From NCBI GenBank assembly GCA_938005545.1, contig CALKXV010000058.1, positions 1-37,863 of the forward strand: a stretch of DNA of 37,863 nt, in the 5' to 3' direction. Below are positions 8,307-17,059 of the stretch, one piece after another (the first letter of the stretch is position 1; the number at the start of each line of letters is the position of its first letter). The position numbers and the translations under genes were made by a program. This DNA is from an uncultured Paracoccaceae bacterium. GTDB taxonomy: Bacteria > Pseudomonadota > Alphaproteobacteria > Rhodobacterales > Rhodobacteraceae. The notes under the pieces are model-generated. The model was given only the letters and a program-made list of their open reading frames with translations, made no database searches and was not told the origin of the DNA.

Positions 8307-10265
8307 CTATTCAGCCGCGACAGATTTGCCATCCACCAAAGCCACGATGTCGAACATGATGCGGTTCAATTCGAAGTCTTTGGGTGTGTACACGCGGGCA
8401 ACCCCCATGGCTTGAAGGCGCTCAGCATCATCGTCGGGAATGATCCCACCCACGATCAACGGCAGATGACCAATTCCCGCGTCACGCATTTCGCTCAGCG
8501 TTTCCTCGATCAATGGCACGTGCGAGCCTGACAGAATAGACAACCCCATCACATGCGCACGCGCGGCCTTGGCTGCTGCAACGATTTCTGTCGGCGTCAA
8601 TCGAATGCCGTCATAGGTAATGTCCATGCCGACATCACGGGCACGAGCGGCGATTTGCTCGGCACCATTTGAGTGCCCGTCAAGGCCGGGTTTGCCCATG
8701 ATGAACCGTATCCGTTCGCCAAGTTTGGTGGACACCGTGTCGACTGCATTGCGGATGTTGTCCAATCCTTCCGTTCGGTTCGACGGTGCGCGAGCAACAC
8801 CCGTAGGTGCCCGGTATTGCCCAAAGACAGACCTGACAACATCGCCCCATTCGCCAGTTGTTGCACCGGCTTTTGCAGCGGCGATCGACGCTGGCATGAC
8901 GTTGGTGCCGTCTTTGCAAGCGGTGCGCAGGTCTTCCAGTTTGGCGGACACAAGGATCGCGTCGCGCGTCGCGCGCCATTCTGTAAGTCGCGCGATCTGG
9001 TCGGCTTCCGCGTAAGGGTCAGCGATCATGATCGCTTCGGGCCCCGAGGTTAGGGGCGAGGGTTCGCCGTTTTCGTATTTGTTAACGCCCACGACAGTGG
9101 TTTCGCCGCTTTCGATACGCGTGATGCGCTCGGAATTTGCTTCGACAAGGCGGGACTTCATGTATTCAATCGCCGAAACCGCACCGCCCATGGCATCGAT
9201 ATGGGCAAGTTCGCTCCGCGCGCCGTCTTTCAGAGCTTCAACCTTAGCCGCAACCGCGGGGTTGCCGTCAAAAAGGTCGCCGTATTCAAGCAGGTCGGTT
9301 TCAAACGCCAGAATCTGTTGCATCCGAAGCGACCATTGCTGATCCCAAGGCCGCGGTAACCCAAGGGCTTCGTTCCAAGCGGGCAATTGAACGGCACGCG
9401 CGCGGGCGTTCTTTGACAGGGTCACCGCAAGCATTTCCAGCAAGATGCGATAGACGTTATTCTCGGGTTGTTGTTCGGTCAGCCCAAGCGAATTCACCTG
9501 AACCCCATAGCGGAAGCGGCGAAATTTCTCATCCTCAACGCCGTATCGCTCGCGGCAGATTTCATCCCAAAGTTCGGTGAAGGCGCGCATTTTGCAAAGC
9601 TCGGTCACAAAGCGGATGCCTGCGTTCACAAAGAAAGAAATACGTCCCACCATGGCCGGGAAATGTTCGGGGGGCACTTTGGCCTTCAAATCGTCCAAAA
9701 CCGCCTGCGCGGTGGCCAGGGCAAAGGCCAATTCCTGCTCGGGCGTCGCGCCTGCTTCTTGCAAATGATAGGAACACACGTTCATCGGGTTCCATTTAGG
9801 CAGGTGTTCGCGCGTGTACGCCGCCACATCGGTGATCATGCGCAAACTTGGTTCGGGCGGGCAGACATAGGTGCCGCGCGACAGATACTCTTTGATGATG
9901 TCGTTCTGAACAGTGCCTTGAAGCTGCGTTACGTCAGCCCCTTGTTCCTCGGCGGCCGCCACATAAAGCGCCAAAAGCCAAGGCGCCGTTGCGTTGATCG
10001 TCATCGAGGTATTCATGCGTTCAAGTGGAATGTCATCGAACAATGCGCGCATGTCGCCCAGGTGGGTTACCGGAACGCCGACTTTTCCAACCTCGCCCCG
10101 CGCCAATCGATGGTCGCTGTCATACCCTGTTTGCGTGGGCAAATCGAAGGCCACCGAGAGCCCGGTTTGGCCCTTTGCGAGGTTCCCACGATACAACGCG
10201 TTCGACGCAACTGCCGTAGAATGCCCTGCATACGTGCGAAACAGCCAAGGGCGATCTTTGGTCAT
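8307..10265 (-). CDS. ecm: Ethylmalonyl-CoA mutase (adenosylcobalamin-dependent)
   Basis: A 652-residue single-chain acyl-CoA mutase that converts (2R)-ethylmalonyl-CoA to methylsuccinyl-CoA in the ethylmalonyl-CoA pathway for acetyl-CoA assimilation. The N-terminal mutase barrel opens with [15 protein letters not shown] and has the substrate region around [18 protein letters not shown]. The C-terminal B12 domain has the base-off motif D529-G-H531-S-N-G534. The opening, the length and the ccr neighbour favour Ecm over methylmalonyl-CoA mutase; this is inference from context plus resemblance. GGAG precedes the ATG at 10265. Transcribed away from ccr. Adenosylcobalamin is needed, as for nrdJ in this window. 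Confidence 0.92.
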   Translation of the reverse strand: MTKDRPWLFRTYAGHSTAVASNALYRGNLAKGQTGLSVAFDLPTQTGYDSDHRLARGEVGKVGVPVTHLGDMRALFDDIPLERMNTSMTINATAPWLLALYVAAAEEQGADVTQLQGTVQNDIIKEYLSRGTYVCPPEPSLRMITDVAAYTREHLPKWNPMNVCSYHLQEAGATPEQELAFALATAQAVLDDLKAKVPPEHFPAMVGRISFFVNAGIRFVTELCKMRAFTELWDEICRERYGVEDEKFRRFRYGVQVNSLGLTEQQPENNVYRILLEMLAVTLSKNARARAVQLPAWNEALGLPRPWDQQWSLRMQQILAFETDLLEYGDLFDGNPAVAAKVEALKDGARSELAHIDAMGGAVSAIEYMKSRLVEANSERITRIESGETTVVGVNKYENGEPSPLTSGPEAIMIADPYAEADQIARLTEWRATRDAILVSAKLEDLRTACKDGTNVMPASIAAAKAGATTGEWGDVVRSVFGQYRAPTGVARAPSNRTEGLDNIRNAVDTVSTKLGERIRFIMGKPGLDGHSNGAEQIAARARDVGMDITYDGIRLTPTEIVAAAKAARAHVMGLSILSGSHVPLIEETLSEMRDAGIGHLPLIVGGIIPDDDAERLQAMGVARVYTPKDFELNRIMFDIVALVDGKSVAAE

Positions 10266-10583
10266 GCGGGCGACTCCGGTAAAGCAACAATATTACAACT
10301 CTAGTGGTTTAGGCGAAAGGAAGTGGCTCTGTCAATTCGCTGCGGCGCGGCGCGATTCAAGTGAGGCCAGCTTGCAACCATACGATGGCAACAGCTTAAA
10401 ATGCGTGGTGGGTCCGCAAATTTCTTCCGGATTGAGTGAATTGCGGAGTCAATGAGTGCTATCAAGTCATTTAATTTCAAAAGAAGGGAAAATTTGTTTG
10501 TAATATTGCGCTGTCGATTTATATCGGCCATACCGTGACTTGTGATTCTGCAACGCAGCGTATTATCATTTGAGGGGGCTCGT
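10266..10583. promoter_or_regulatory. Divergent control region between ecm and ccr
   Basis: These 318 bases carry no gene and must hold the promoters of both ecm (minus) and ccr (plus). The ccr half is AT-rich from about 10450 to 10560. A split inverted repeat, CCGCAA (10414-10419) and TTGCGG (10441-10446), lies near the middle and could bind a dimeric regulator. A shorter CGAT/ATCG dyad lies at about 10515-10530. The ccr ribosome site is the GAGGGGG just before 10584. Promoter boxes could not be fixed by eye. Confidence 0.5.
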
Positions 10584-11873
10584 ATGGCTTTGGATAAATT
10601 GGACGTAGAAACCGGGAATTCGCCTATGAAGAACCTGTATGACGTGGGTGAAATGCCTCCTTTGGGGCATCTGCCCGAAAAAATGCACGCTTGGGCGATC
10701 CGCCGCGAACGTCACGGTGAACCGGACCAATCCTTCCAACTTGAAGTGGTCGATGTGAAAAAGCCGGACAGCCACGAAGTCGTCGTGCTCGTGATGGCGG
10801 CTGGCGTGAATTACAACGGCGTTTGGGCCGGGCTTGGCATTCCGATCAGCCCTTTTGACGTTCACGGTGCAGATTATCACATCGCCGGCTCCGATGCCTC
10901 GGGTATTGTCTGGGCCGTCGGTGACAAGGTTAAAGCCTGGAAGGTTGGCGACGAGGTGGTCATCCACTGCAACCAGGATGATGGCGACGACGAACACTGC
11001 AACGGCGGCGATCCAATGCTGTCACCCAGCCAACGGATTTGGGGTTATGAGACGCCGGATGGGTCTTTTGCGCAATTCACGACCGTGCAGGCGCAACAGT
11101 TGATGCCGCGCCCCAAGCACCTGACGTGGGAAGAAAGCGCCTGTTACACCCTGACTTTGGCAACGGCTTACCGGATGCTTTTTGGGCATCATCCACACGA
11201 GTTGAAACCCGGCCAAAACGTTCTGGTTTGGGGCGCTTCCGGCGGTCTTGGGTCTTATGCGATCCAGTTGATCAACACGGCTGGCGCAAATGCGATCGGT
11301 GTGATCAGCGAAGAAGACAAGCGCGAGTTCGTCATGAGTCTTGGTGCCAAAGGCGTCATCAACCGTAAGGACTTTAACTGCTGGGGCCAATTGCCTGAGG
11401 TGAACACGCCAGAATACAATGACTGGTTCAGTGAAGTCAGGAAGTTCGGCAAGGCGATCTGGGACATCACCGGTAAAGGCGTGAACGTTGACATGGTGTT
11501 CGAACACCCCGGCGAGGCGACGTTCCCAGTTTCAACGTTCGTCGTTAAAAAAGGTGGCATGGTTGTTATTTGCGCCGGTACGACAGGGTACAACCTGACG
11601 ATGGACGCACGCTATATCTGGATGCACCAGAAGCGTATTCAGGGTAGCCACTTCGCACATCTCCAACAGGCAGCCGCCGCAAATAAGCTGATGATCGAAC
11701 GGCGTCTTGATCCCTGCATGTCAGAAGTATTCCCTTGGGCGGATATTCCGGGCGCGCATGTGAAAATGCGCAAAAACCAACACAAACCGGGCAACATGGC
11801 CGTTCTAGTTCAGGCGCCGCGTACCGGTTTGAGAACCTATGAGGACACTTTAGAGGTGGATGTTTCCAAATAG
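10584..11873 (+). CDS. ccr: Crotonyl-CoA carboxylase/reductase
   Basis: A 429-residue medium-chain dehydrogenase/reductase that reductively carboxylates crotonyl-CoA with NADPH and CO2 to ethylmalonyl-CoA, the signature reaction of the ethylmalonyl-CoA pathway. Visible parts are the N-terminal catalytic domain with AGVNYNGVWAGLG, a long family-specific segment around DDGDDEHCNGGDP and GYETPDGSFAQF, and the Rossmann motif VLVWGASGGLGSYAIQL. A late HQKRIQGSHFAHL contains a histidine in the region that organises CO2 binding in the family. The ATG at 10584 has GAGGGGG upstream; an extension to 10542 is not Ccr-like. Divergent from ecm and followed by a terminator. Confidence 0.95.
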   Translation: MALDKLDVETGNSPMKNLYDVGEMPPLGHLPEKMHAWAIRRERHGEPDQSFQLEVVDVKKPDSHEVVVLVMAAGVNYNGVWAGLGIPISPFDVHGADYHIAGSDASGIVWAVGDKVKAWKVGDEVVIHCNQDDGDDEHCNGGDPMLSPSQRIWGYETPDGSFAQFTTVQAQQLMPRPKHLTWEESACYTLTLATAYRMLFGHHPHELKPGQNVLVWGASGGLGSYAIQLINTAGANAIGVISEEDKREFVMSLGAKGVINRKDFNCWGQLPEVNTPEYNDWFSEVRKFGKAIWDITGKGVNVDMVFEHPGEATFPVSTFVVKKGGMVVICAGTTGYNLTMDARYIWMHQKRIQGSHFAHLQQAAAANKLMIERRLDPCMSEVFPWADIPGAHVKMRKNQHKPGNMAVLVQAPRTGLRTYEDTLEVDVSK

Positions 11874-11929
11874 GAAACAGTTTGTTTACCGATTCGAGTA
11901 AACCGCCATCTGCGTCGGCCCAGTTTAGG

Positions 11930-11963
11930 AGATGGTCTGTCCATTTCGGCAGGCCATCTTTTA
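11930..11963 (+). terminator. Rho-independent terminator of ccr
   Basis: AGATGGTCTG (11930-11939) pairs with CAGGCCATCT (11950-11959), ten pairs with one G-T, around a ten-base loop, followed by a short T-run (TTTTA). It lies 57 bases after the ccr stop and separates ccr from the quorum-sensing genes. Confidence 0.8.
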
Positions 11964-11990
11964 ATTTCAAGGGGTTATTTTCCGCGCACT

Positions 11991-12038
11991 CCCCATAAAT
12001 GGGGAAGTGAAATTGGTGAATTTCGGAGATTTTTCACT
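11991..12038. promoter_or_regulatory. Palindrome and second dyad upstream of the luxR unit
   Basis: CCCCAT-AA-ATGGGG (11991-12004) is a 6-2-6 palindrome whose flanks (CACT and AAGTG) extend the symmetry with one bulge. Directly after it AGTGAAA (12006-12012) and TTTCACT (12032-12038) form a second perfect inverted pair. Both lie 50-100 bases upstream of the small gene at 12089, a usual place for operators. The binding protein is unknown; it does not match the classic lux box. Confidence 0.45.
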
Positions 12039-12088
12039 CGTGCTAGGGTTGTGTTAAGGCTTCGTTAACCAATCAGGAAGAAAACCGA

Positions 12089-12310
12089 ATGGCAAATGAC
12101 TGGATGCTCGATGTTCTCGCAGACCTAAAATCCTTCGCTGAAAGCAATGGATTAGGGGCGACTGAACAACAGCTTGATCGGACGATGATCACTGTTGCTC
12201 ACGAGTTGGCACTGACGCGGGAAGTCACGCACGGGACGGCGCAGGGCGTGGGGCATGTTAGAGAGTTTCATAGATCGGTTACAGGGAGTCGCAACACACA
12301 GCGACCTTGA
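12089..12310 (+). CDS. Small protein encoded just before and overlapping luxR
   Basis: A 73-residue frame with AGGAAGA upstream of its ATG. The N-terminal part (MANDWMLDVLADLKSFA) and an amphipathic helix through EQQLDRTMITVAHEL look like a genuine short helical protein, and I recall similar short genes beside Roseobacter luxR genes. Its last 56 bases overlap the start of luxR in another frame, so translation of the two may be linked. The C-terminal third, inside the overlap, looks less protein-like. Function is unknown; a modulator of the regulator is possible but unproven. Confidence 0.6.
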   Translation: MANDWMLDVLADLKSFAESNGLGATEQQLDRTMITVAHELALTREVTHGTAQGVGHVREFHRSVTGSRNTQRP

Positions 12311-12959
12311 TGACGCCATCCTTTCGCTGTCGCGAGAGATGAACGTCGAACATGTTGTCTATCACTCCGTCAGCTCCAAAGGCGAACAATACGCGGTCAC
12401 AACATACAAGCCGGTTTGGGTCGATCAATATCTGGGCAATGACTATGCCCGCATCGATCCTGTCGTCCAAGCTTGCTTGCGCCGCTTTCATCCCATCGAC
12501 TGGAAACGATTGAATTGGTCCGGTAAATCAGCGCAACAATTCATGCATGAGGCCATTGATTCAGGCGTCGGCAATCAGGGGTTCTCAGTTCCAATCCGAG
12601 GACCATCAGGCCAATTCGCCTTGTTCACGGTAAGTGGGAACGAGAAAGACGATCTTTGGGCCAAATACACCGCCGAGTTTTCGCGCCCTTTGATACTGGC
12701 GTCACACTACATCAACCAAAAAGCGCTTGAGATCGAGCTGGGATCAGATCAGGCTGAGATTGCGAGGCTTAGTCCGCGGGAAACAGATGCCTTGACCATG
12801 CTGGCCCTAGGTCACAGTCGGGCTCAGGCCGCGAACAGCCTGTCGATTTCCGAACATACCCTAAGGGTTTACATTGAAAGCGCGCGTTTCAAGCTGGCGG
12901 CGATGAACACAACACATGCGGTCGCGCGTGCCATAAACCAAGGTTTGTTAAGTATTTGA
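12255..12959 (+). CDS. luxR: LuxR-family acyl-homoserine-lactone receptor/regulator
   Basis: A 234-residue quorum-sensing regulator. The N-terminal autoinducer-binding domain keeps residues equivalent to the six ligand-pocket positions of TraR: Trp55, Tyr59, Asp68, Pro69, Trp83 and Gly109. The C-terminal helix-turn-helix (about 170-232) keeps Glu176, Leu180 and Gly186 in SPRETDALTMLALG. With all nine hallmarks present it should bind an acyl-homoserine lactone and DNA. The ATG at 12255 lies inside the preceding small gene. luxI starts 116 bases after the stop in the same direction, the usual cognate arrangement. Confidence 0.93.
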   Translation: MLESFIDRLQGVATHSDLDDAILSLSREMNVEHVVYHSVSSKGEQYAVTTYKPVWVDQYLGNDYARIDPVVQACLRRFHPIDWKRLNWSGKSAQQFMHEAIDSGVGNQGFSVPIRGPSGQFALFTVSGNEKDDLWAKYTAEFSRPLILASHYINQKALEIELGSDQAEIARLSPRETDALTMLALGHSRAQAANSLSISEHTLRVYIESARFKLAAMNTTHAVARAINQGLLSI

Positions 12960-12993
12960 TAATCCCACGGAACGGGCCAATTAAACGCGGCTA

Positions 12994-13009
12994 ACCCAGA
13001 CGCTCGGGT
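12994..13009. promoter_or_regulatory. Weak dyad upstream of luxI
   Basis: ACCC (12994-12997) and GGGT (13006-13009) are inverted arms eight bases apart, with a symmetric CG at the centre, about 70 bases before the luxI start. It could be a binding site for the neighbouring LuxR protein, but the match to known lux boxes is poor and such a short dyad is often chance. Confidence 0.25.
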
Positions 13010-13075
13010 AGATCCGGGCCCCTTAACCATGCGAAATTACGACTCCCAACCGTTACTGAACGGAAGGGAACTCCT

Positions 13076-13711
13076 ATGCTTCGCTATATTTATGCTGACG
13101 ACCTGAAAGCCATGCCACGTCTGCGCGACACAATGTTTCGGGACCGCGCTGCGCAATTTCACACCCGTCTCGGTTGGGAAGTTGAAGTCGACGACAAAGG
13201 TTCGGAACACGACGATTATGACGAGATAAACCCGATGTACATCATCTGGGAACAGCCCGATGGCTGCCACGGCGGGTCACTTCGTTTGTTGCCAACAACC
13301 GGCCCGACGATGCTGGGTGATTACTTTTTGAACTTGACCGACGGTGTTCACATACAAAGCCCATTGATTTGGGAATGCACGCGGTTCTGCCTTGCACCTG
13401 GCGCCAGCGCGAATGTGTCAGCCGCGTTGATGTTGGGTGTGCTTGAGGCGGGATTGGCTGCAAGTCTGACCCATGTTGCAGGTGTCTTTGATGCGCGCAT
13501 GATCCGTGTTTACCGGCGGGTGGGGTGGGGGCCGACCATACTTGGAACGGATGGCGACGGGCGCGATGCCATAAGCGCGGGGCTTTGGCCGTGCGAAATG
13601 GAATATCGCGACCGCTTGCTCGAAAAGGCCGGTGTGACATCAGAGATGTCGGCGACTTGGTACGATCAGTCCTTTGGCGCGCCTAATCAGGATGTCGCCG
13701 ACGTCGCCTGA
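13076..13711 (+). CDS. luxI: Acyl-homoserine-lactone synthase
   Basis: A 211-residue autoinducer synthase making N-acyl-homoserine lactone from S-adenosylmethionine and an acyl carrier (acyl-ACP or CoA). The family's conserved residues are in place: Arg24, Phe28 and Trp34 in FRDRAAQFHTRLGW, Asp46 and Asp49 in DDYD, Arg70 in GSLRLLPT, Phe84, and Glu100 and Arg103 in WECTRF. GGAAGGGA precedes the ATG. The chain length of the signal cannot be read from sequence. Paired with luxR upstream. Confidence 0.95.
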   Translation: MLRYIYADDLKAMPRLRDTMFRDRAAQFHTRLGWEVEVDDKGSEHDDYDEINPMYIIWEQPDGCHGGSLRLLPTTGPTMLGDYFLNLTDGVHIQSPLIWECTRFCLAPGASANVSAALMLGVLEAGLAASLTHVAGVFDARMIRVYRRVGWGPTILGTDGDGRDAISAGLWPCEMEYRDRLLEKAGVTSEMSATWYDQSFGAPNQDVADVA

Positions 13712-13776
13712 CAGAAGACGATTTCTACCACCCAACGCACTGGCGGGCGGGCAAGCGACGGGCTAAGGTCCTGCCA

Positions 13777-15306
13777 ATGTCGCTTCCCGTCACCGTTTTC
13801 TCTGATGATCAGGCCGAGGCCTTTGACCGCATCGCCGAATTGCTGCGGTCGGCTGGTATTGATATCGAAGAAGGTCTGACAACGCCGCGGTCGCAGGCCA
13901 ATCAAGGCGTCATGGCGGTGATCGGCAAGGCCGGGTCTGGCAAGACGATGCTGCTTGCACGGCTTGGGGAAGCGCTGGCCGAAGCGGGTGTCGAAACGAT
14001 CAGCGGCGACTATGAAAGCAAACGCCGGAAAGACAAACGCACGTTGGCGATTTTAGCCCCGACTAACAAAGCTGCCAGCGTGTTGCGCAATCGTCGGGTG
14101 CCTGCGACGACAATTCACCGCATTCTTTACACGCCGGTTTATGACCCCGAATACGAAAAGATCGCCGAATGGTTGGCAAACAATGGCGAGCGACCGGACA
14201 TCGAAGGGCTGACCGATGCCGCTTTGGATCGCGCCGAAGCCTTCTTTAAAACCAACCGTTCCGTGCCCGGTGCCTTGGCCGCAGCAGGGCTGAAGGGGTC
14301 AGATTTCATCTTGGGTTGGAAGCGGCGGGAAGACCCGCTGGACATCGGATTTGTTGACGAAGCATCAATGTTGGATGCACGTCAATTCGATGATTTAAAA
14401 GAGATATTTCCAACACTGGTTCTGTTTGGAGACCCCGCGCAATTGGCGCCTGTCAATCAATCGGGCGCTATGGTTTTCGAAAGCCTGCAAGACCCGAGGA
14501 AACTGGTTCTGAACCGCATCCATCGCCAGGATCTGGACAATCCCATTCTTGATTTGGCTCACGCTTTGTCGCGCGATGATCTCAGGTTTGAGGACTTTGA
14601 GCGGATGATCGAAGACGCTGCGGGTTCGGATAACCGTGTGATCGTGGCTCCTCGGGTCGAATCCAGTTTGATGGCGCGCTCACCTGTTCTGGTCTGGCGA
14701 AACGCTACTCGCATTCGTTTGTTGCACGCCTTTCGCGCGGCCTACGGTGCGCCAAGCGATGCGCTGTTGCCCGGTGAGCCGTTGATTTGCGACGGGATCG
14801 AATTGCCCATGAAGCATCGTAAAAAGCGACTTGATCTGGAAGCACGTGGTTTGATTAAGGGCGCACAAGTCGTGTACCTTGGGCCTGGGCGTCGCCCCGG
14901 TTTTTCGCGGCTGCACGTGGTGGGCGCGGTCGAGCCACAGGTTTCGGCGGCTTCGATCGTCAAGATCGAAATGCCGGGCGAGGAAGAACCCTTTATTCCA
15001 TTTGCCGCCAATATGGGGGCGGCCTTCCTCCATGGTGCTGCTGTGACCATCCACAAGGCACAAGGGTCGCAGTGGAAAGACGTTCAGGTCTTTGGCCCCG
15101 ATCTTTATGCCGCCGCGCAAGCCGGCCGCATAGAAGCCGGGCTGCCTTTGTGGAAACGCCTTGCCTATGTGGCGATCACACGGGCCGAGGAACGGCTGCA
15201 CTGGGTGACACGGTATCGCTTGGGCAAACCAGACACGCCCTTGACCACCAGCGATTTGGAAGTTGCACCCGCGCCATTCGCGTTAACGACGGACGAGGAA
15301 GACTAG
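13777..15306 (+). CDS. RecD-like ATP-dependent DNA helicase (superfamily 1)
   Basis: A 509-residue SF1 helicase-like ATPase. Walker A is GKAGSGKT at 50-57, motif Ia is LAPTNKAA near 94-100, Walker B is FVDEAS with Asp194-Glu195, and motif III is GDPAQLAP at 218-225. Near the C-terminus VTIHKAQGSQWKDV and YVAITRAEERLHWV match the UvrD C2 region. It lacks the nuclease and RecBC-binding parts, so it is more like stand-alone RecD2-type enzymes than exonuclease V. Role is presumably in DNA repair or recombination. The ribosome site is weak (GGTCC region). Converges on TIGR02186 with stops overlapping by CTAG. Confidence 0.82.
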   Translation: MSLPVTVFSDDQAEAFDRIAELLRSAGIDIEEGLTTPRSQANQGVMAVIGKAGSGKTMLLARLGEALAEAGVETISGDYESKRRKDKRTLAILAPTNKAASVLRNRRVPATTIHRILYTPVYDPEYEKIAEWLANNGERPDIEGLTDAALDRAEAFFKTNRSVPGALAAAGLKGSDFILGWKRREDPLDIGFVDEASMLDARQFDDLKEIFPTLVLFGDPAQLAPVNQSGAMVFESLQDPRKLVLNRIHRQDLDNPILDLAHALSRDDLRFEDFERMIEDAAGSDNRVIVAPRVESSLMARSPVLVWRNATRIRLLHAFRAAYGAPSDALLPGEPLICDGIELPMKHRKKRLDLEARGLIKGAQVVYLGPGRRPGFSRLHVVGAVEPQVSAASIVKIEMPGEEEPFIPFAANMGAAFLHGAAVTIHKAQGSQWKDVQVFGPDLYAAAQAGRIEAGLPLWKRLAYVAITRAEERLHWVTRYRLGKPDTPLTTSDLEVAPAPFALTTDEED

Positions 15307-16052
15307 GCTCGGAAAATACGGAACGCCGCTGAGGCAAGCCAGCCAGCCGAGATTGCGATGGCAAGAGACATCAACCCATAAACCAAGGGTTTTTCGCGTG
15401 AGAGCCGGAAAAAAAACCGTTCCAGCCCGACCTTTTGCACATCAATCTTCGTCTCGAAAGTATCGACCACCCGGCCTCTTCGGGTCAAAAAGAACCGCGC
15501 GCGATAATCGCCTTCGTGCAAGTTTGCCGGAAGACGAACGGACGTCGAAAACAGCGTTTGCTGATCAAACTGAACTTCGCCGATGTTTGTCTGATATAGA
15601 TCGTCGGCATTGCGGATACGGATCAAAGCGTCGGTGAAATCTGCGCTCCCTCGAATGTTCGCGCCGACTGACCGGATCGCGCGGGGCGTCGACACATGGT
15701 GACGCAGGTCTTCGACGTCAGTGATCATCTGATCCCAGGGCGCCGTGGTCGCAATCGCATAGAAACTGGGCGCGGCATCGATCTCGACGGCGTCGACGTT
15801 GATCCAGATGCCGAACCGCTTTTCCTTGCGGCGCACCGTGATCGGCTCGTTCGGTCCCTCAACGGTCACCAAAACCTGCAAAGGGGCGTCATCGTCAATC
15901 GGACCGTCCCGTTTGATCGCCCCAAAGATCAGGATTTCCGAACCGTCGAAATCCGTGGTGATGGAAATGCGGCTTTGGCTAAGGTCCGCGATCACCTCTT
16001 CCGCATAGGCGGGCGCGACGAACAAGCTCAACAGGGTGATCAAACGCAGCAT
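15303..16052 (-). CDS. TIGR02186-family exported membrane-anchored protein
   Basis: A 249-residue protein with a cleavable signal (LRLITLLSLFVAPAYA, then EEVIADLSQSRISI) and a C-terminal transmembrane helix (about 222-242), so most of it is periplasmic. Segments such as ITVRRKEKRFGIWINVDAV, GEVQFDQQTLFSTSVRLP and EGDYRARFFLTRRG match the alphaproteobacterial TIGR02186 family of unknown function. The start at 16052 has GGAGG upstream and its ATG shares a base with the stop of the upstream transporter gene (TGATG), so they are translationally coupled. This pairing suggests a joint role in sulfur-compound or anion export, which is inference. Confidence 0.85.
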   Translation of the reverse strand: MLRLITLLSLFVAPAYAEEVIADLSQSRISITTDFDGSEILIFGAIKRDGPIDDDAPLQVLVTVEGPNEPITVRRKEKRFGIWINVDAVEIDAAPSFYAIATTAPWDQMITDVEDLRHHVSTPRAIRSVGANIRGSADFTDALIRIRNADDLYQTNIGEVQFDQQTLFSTSVRLPANLHEGDYRARFFLTRRGRVVDTFETKIDVQKVGLERFFFRLSREKPLVYGLMSLAIAISAGWLASAAFRIFRA

Positions 16053-16969
16053 CAGTGACCTCCGTTCGAGCCAAGAGAGTAAAGCTCGGAAGGTTGAACC
16101 AGCAGATCGAACGCCAGCTTGCCGCAAACCAACAGAACCATCAGCGCCAGCAAAATGCGCAATTGCTCTGCCTTCAGTTTTGCCCCAAGACGCGTGCCGA
16201 TTTGCGCCCCGATCACACCACCGACCAGCAGTAAAACCGCCAGAACAATGTCGACAGTGAAATTTGTCGTCGCGTGCAACAACGTCGTGAACCCGGTTAC
16301 AAAAATGATCTGGAACAGTGACGTTCCGACGACCACTTTGGTCGGCATGCCAAGGATATAGATCATCGCGGGCACCATGATGAACCCGCCGCCAACGCCC
16401 ATGATCGCGGCCAGAATACCCACGAACACACCGACGATTAAGGGTGGAATGGCCGATATATAAAGCCCCGAAGTGTTGAACCGCATTTTGAACGGAAGCT
16501 TGTGTACAAGCCCGCGTTTCTTGCGTCGTTTCGCAGGGCTCCCCGAACGGGTTTTACGGATCGCGTTCAGGCTTTCGACGAACATCAAGCTTCCGATGAT
16601 GCCAAGGAAAACCACATAGGACAGTTTGACGAGAAGATCGACCTGTCCCATCGCGCGGAGCGTGTTGAAAATCTGAACCCCGAAGGCCGCGCCGATCAAG
16701 CCGCCGATCAGCAAAACAGTGCCCATTTTCAGATCGACAGTTCGGCGTTTCAGATGCGCCAAAACGCCAGAAAAGGACGAAGCGACGATTTGGTTAGCTT
16801 CGGTGGCAACAGCCACGGCGGGTGGGATTCCGATAAAGAACAACAAGGGTGTCATCAAAAACCCACCACCCACGCCAAACATGCCCGACAATACGCCAAC
16901 CATTCCGCCAAGGCCCAACAAAAGAAAGGCGTTGACCGAGACTTCGGCAATGGGAAGATAGACGTTCAT
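16052..16969 (-). CDS. TauE/SafE (TSUP) family membrane transporter
   Basis: A 305-residue protein with about eight transmembrane helices and two internally repeated glycine-rich motifs, MFGVGGGFLMTPLLFFIG near residue 30 and IMGVGGGFIMVPAMIYILG near 195, diagnostic of TauE/SafE transporters. The family exports sulfite, sulfoacetate or related organic anions; the substrate is not certain here. A basic cytoplasmic loop lies in the middle (KRRKKRG). The start is the ATG at 16969 with AAGGGA upstream; the upstream extension to 17026 looks non-coding. It is coupled to the TIGR02186 gene. Confidence 0.88.
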   Translation of the reverse strand: MNVYLPIAEVSVNAFLLLGLGGMVGVLSGMFGVGGGFLMTPLLFFIGIPPAVAVATEANQIVASSFSGVLAHLKRRTVDLKMGTVLLIGGLIGAAFGVQIFNTLRAMGQVDLLVKLSYVVFLGIIGSLMFVESLNAIRKTRSGSPAKRRKKRGLVHKLPFKMRFNTSGLYISAIPPLIVGVFVGILAAIMGVGGGFIMVPAMIYILGMPTKVVVGTSLFQIIFVTGFTTLLHATTNFTVDIVLAVLLLVGGVIGAQIGTRLGAKLKAEQLRILLALMVLLVCGKLAFDLLVQPSELYSLGSNGGH

Positions 16970-17059
16970 GGCGTCCCTTACGCCTGTGGGGGCGGGGTCT
17001 TCAACGCCCAAATGCTGCAACTGCATAGGTCCAGATGCGACAAATCGGAACAGTCTGTA

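Noticed and set aside
9468-10304. Long plus-strand frame opposite ecm (278 codons)
   Set aside because: Antisense to a strongly supported mutase; no family features.
12994-13009. A classic lux box before luxI
   Set aside because: The ACCC/GGGT dyad does not have the 20-base lux box shape; kept only as a weak dyad.
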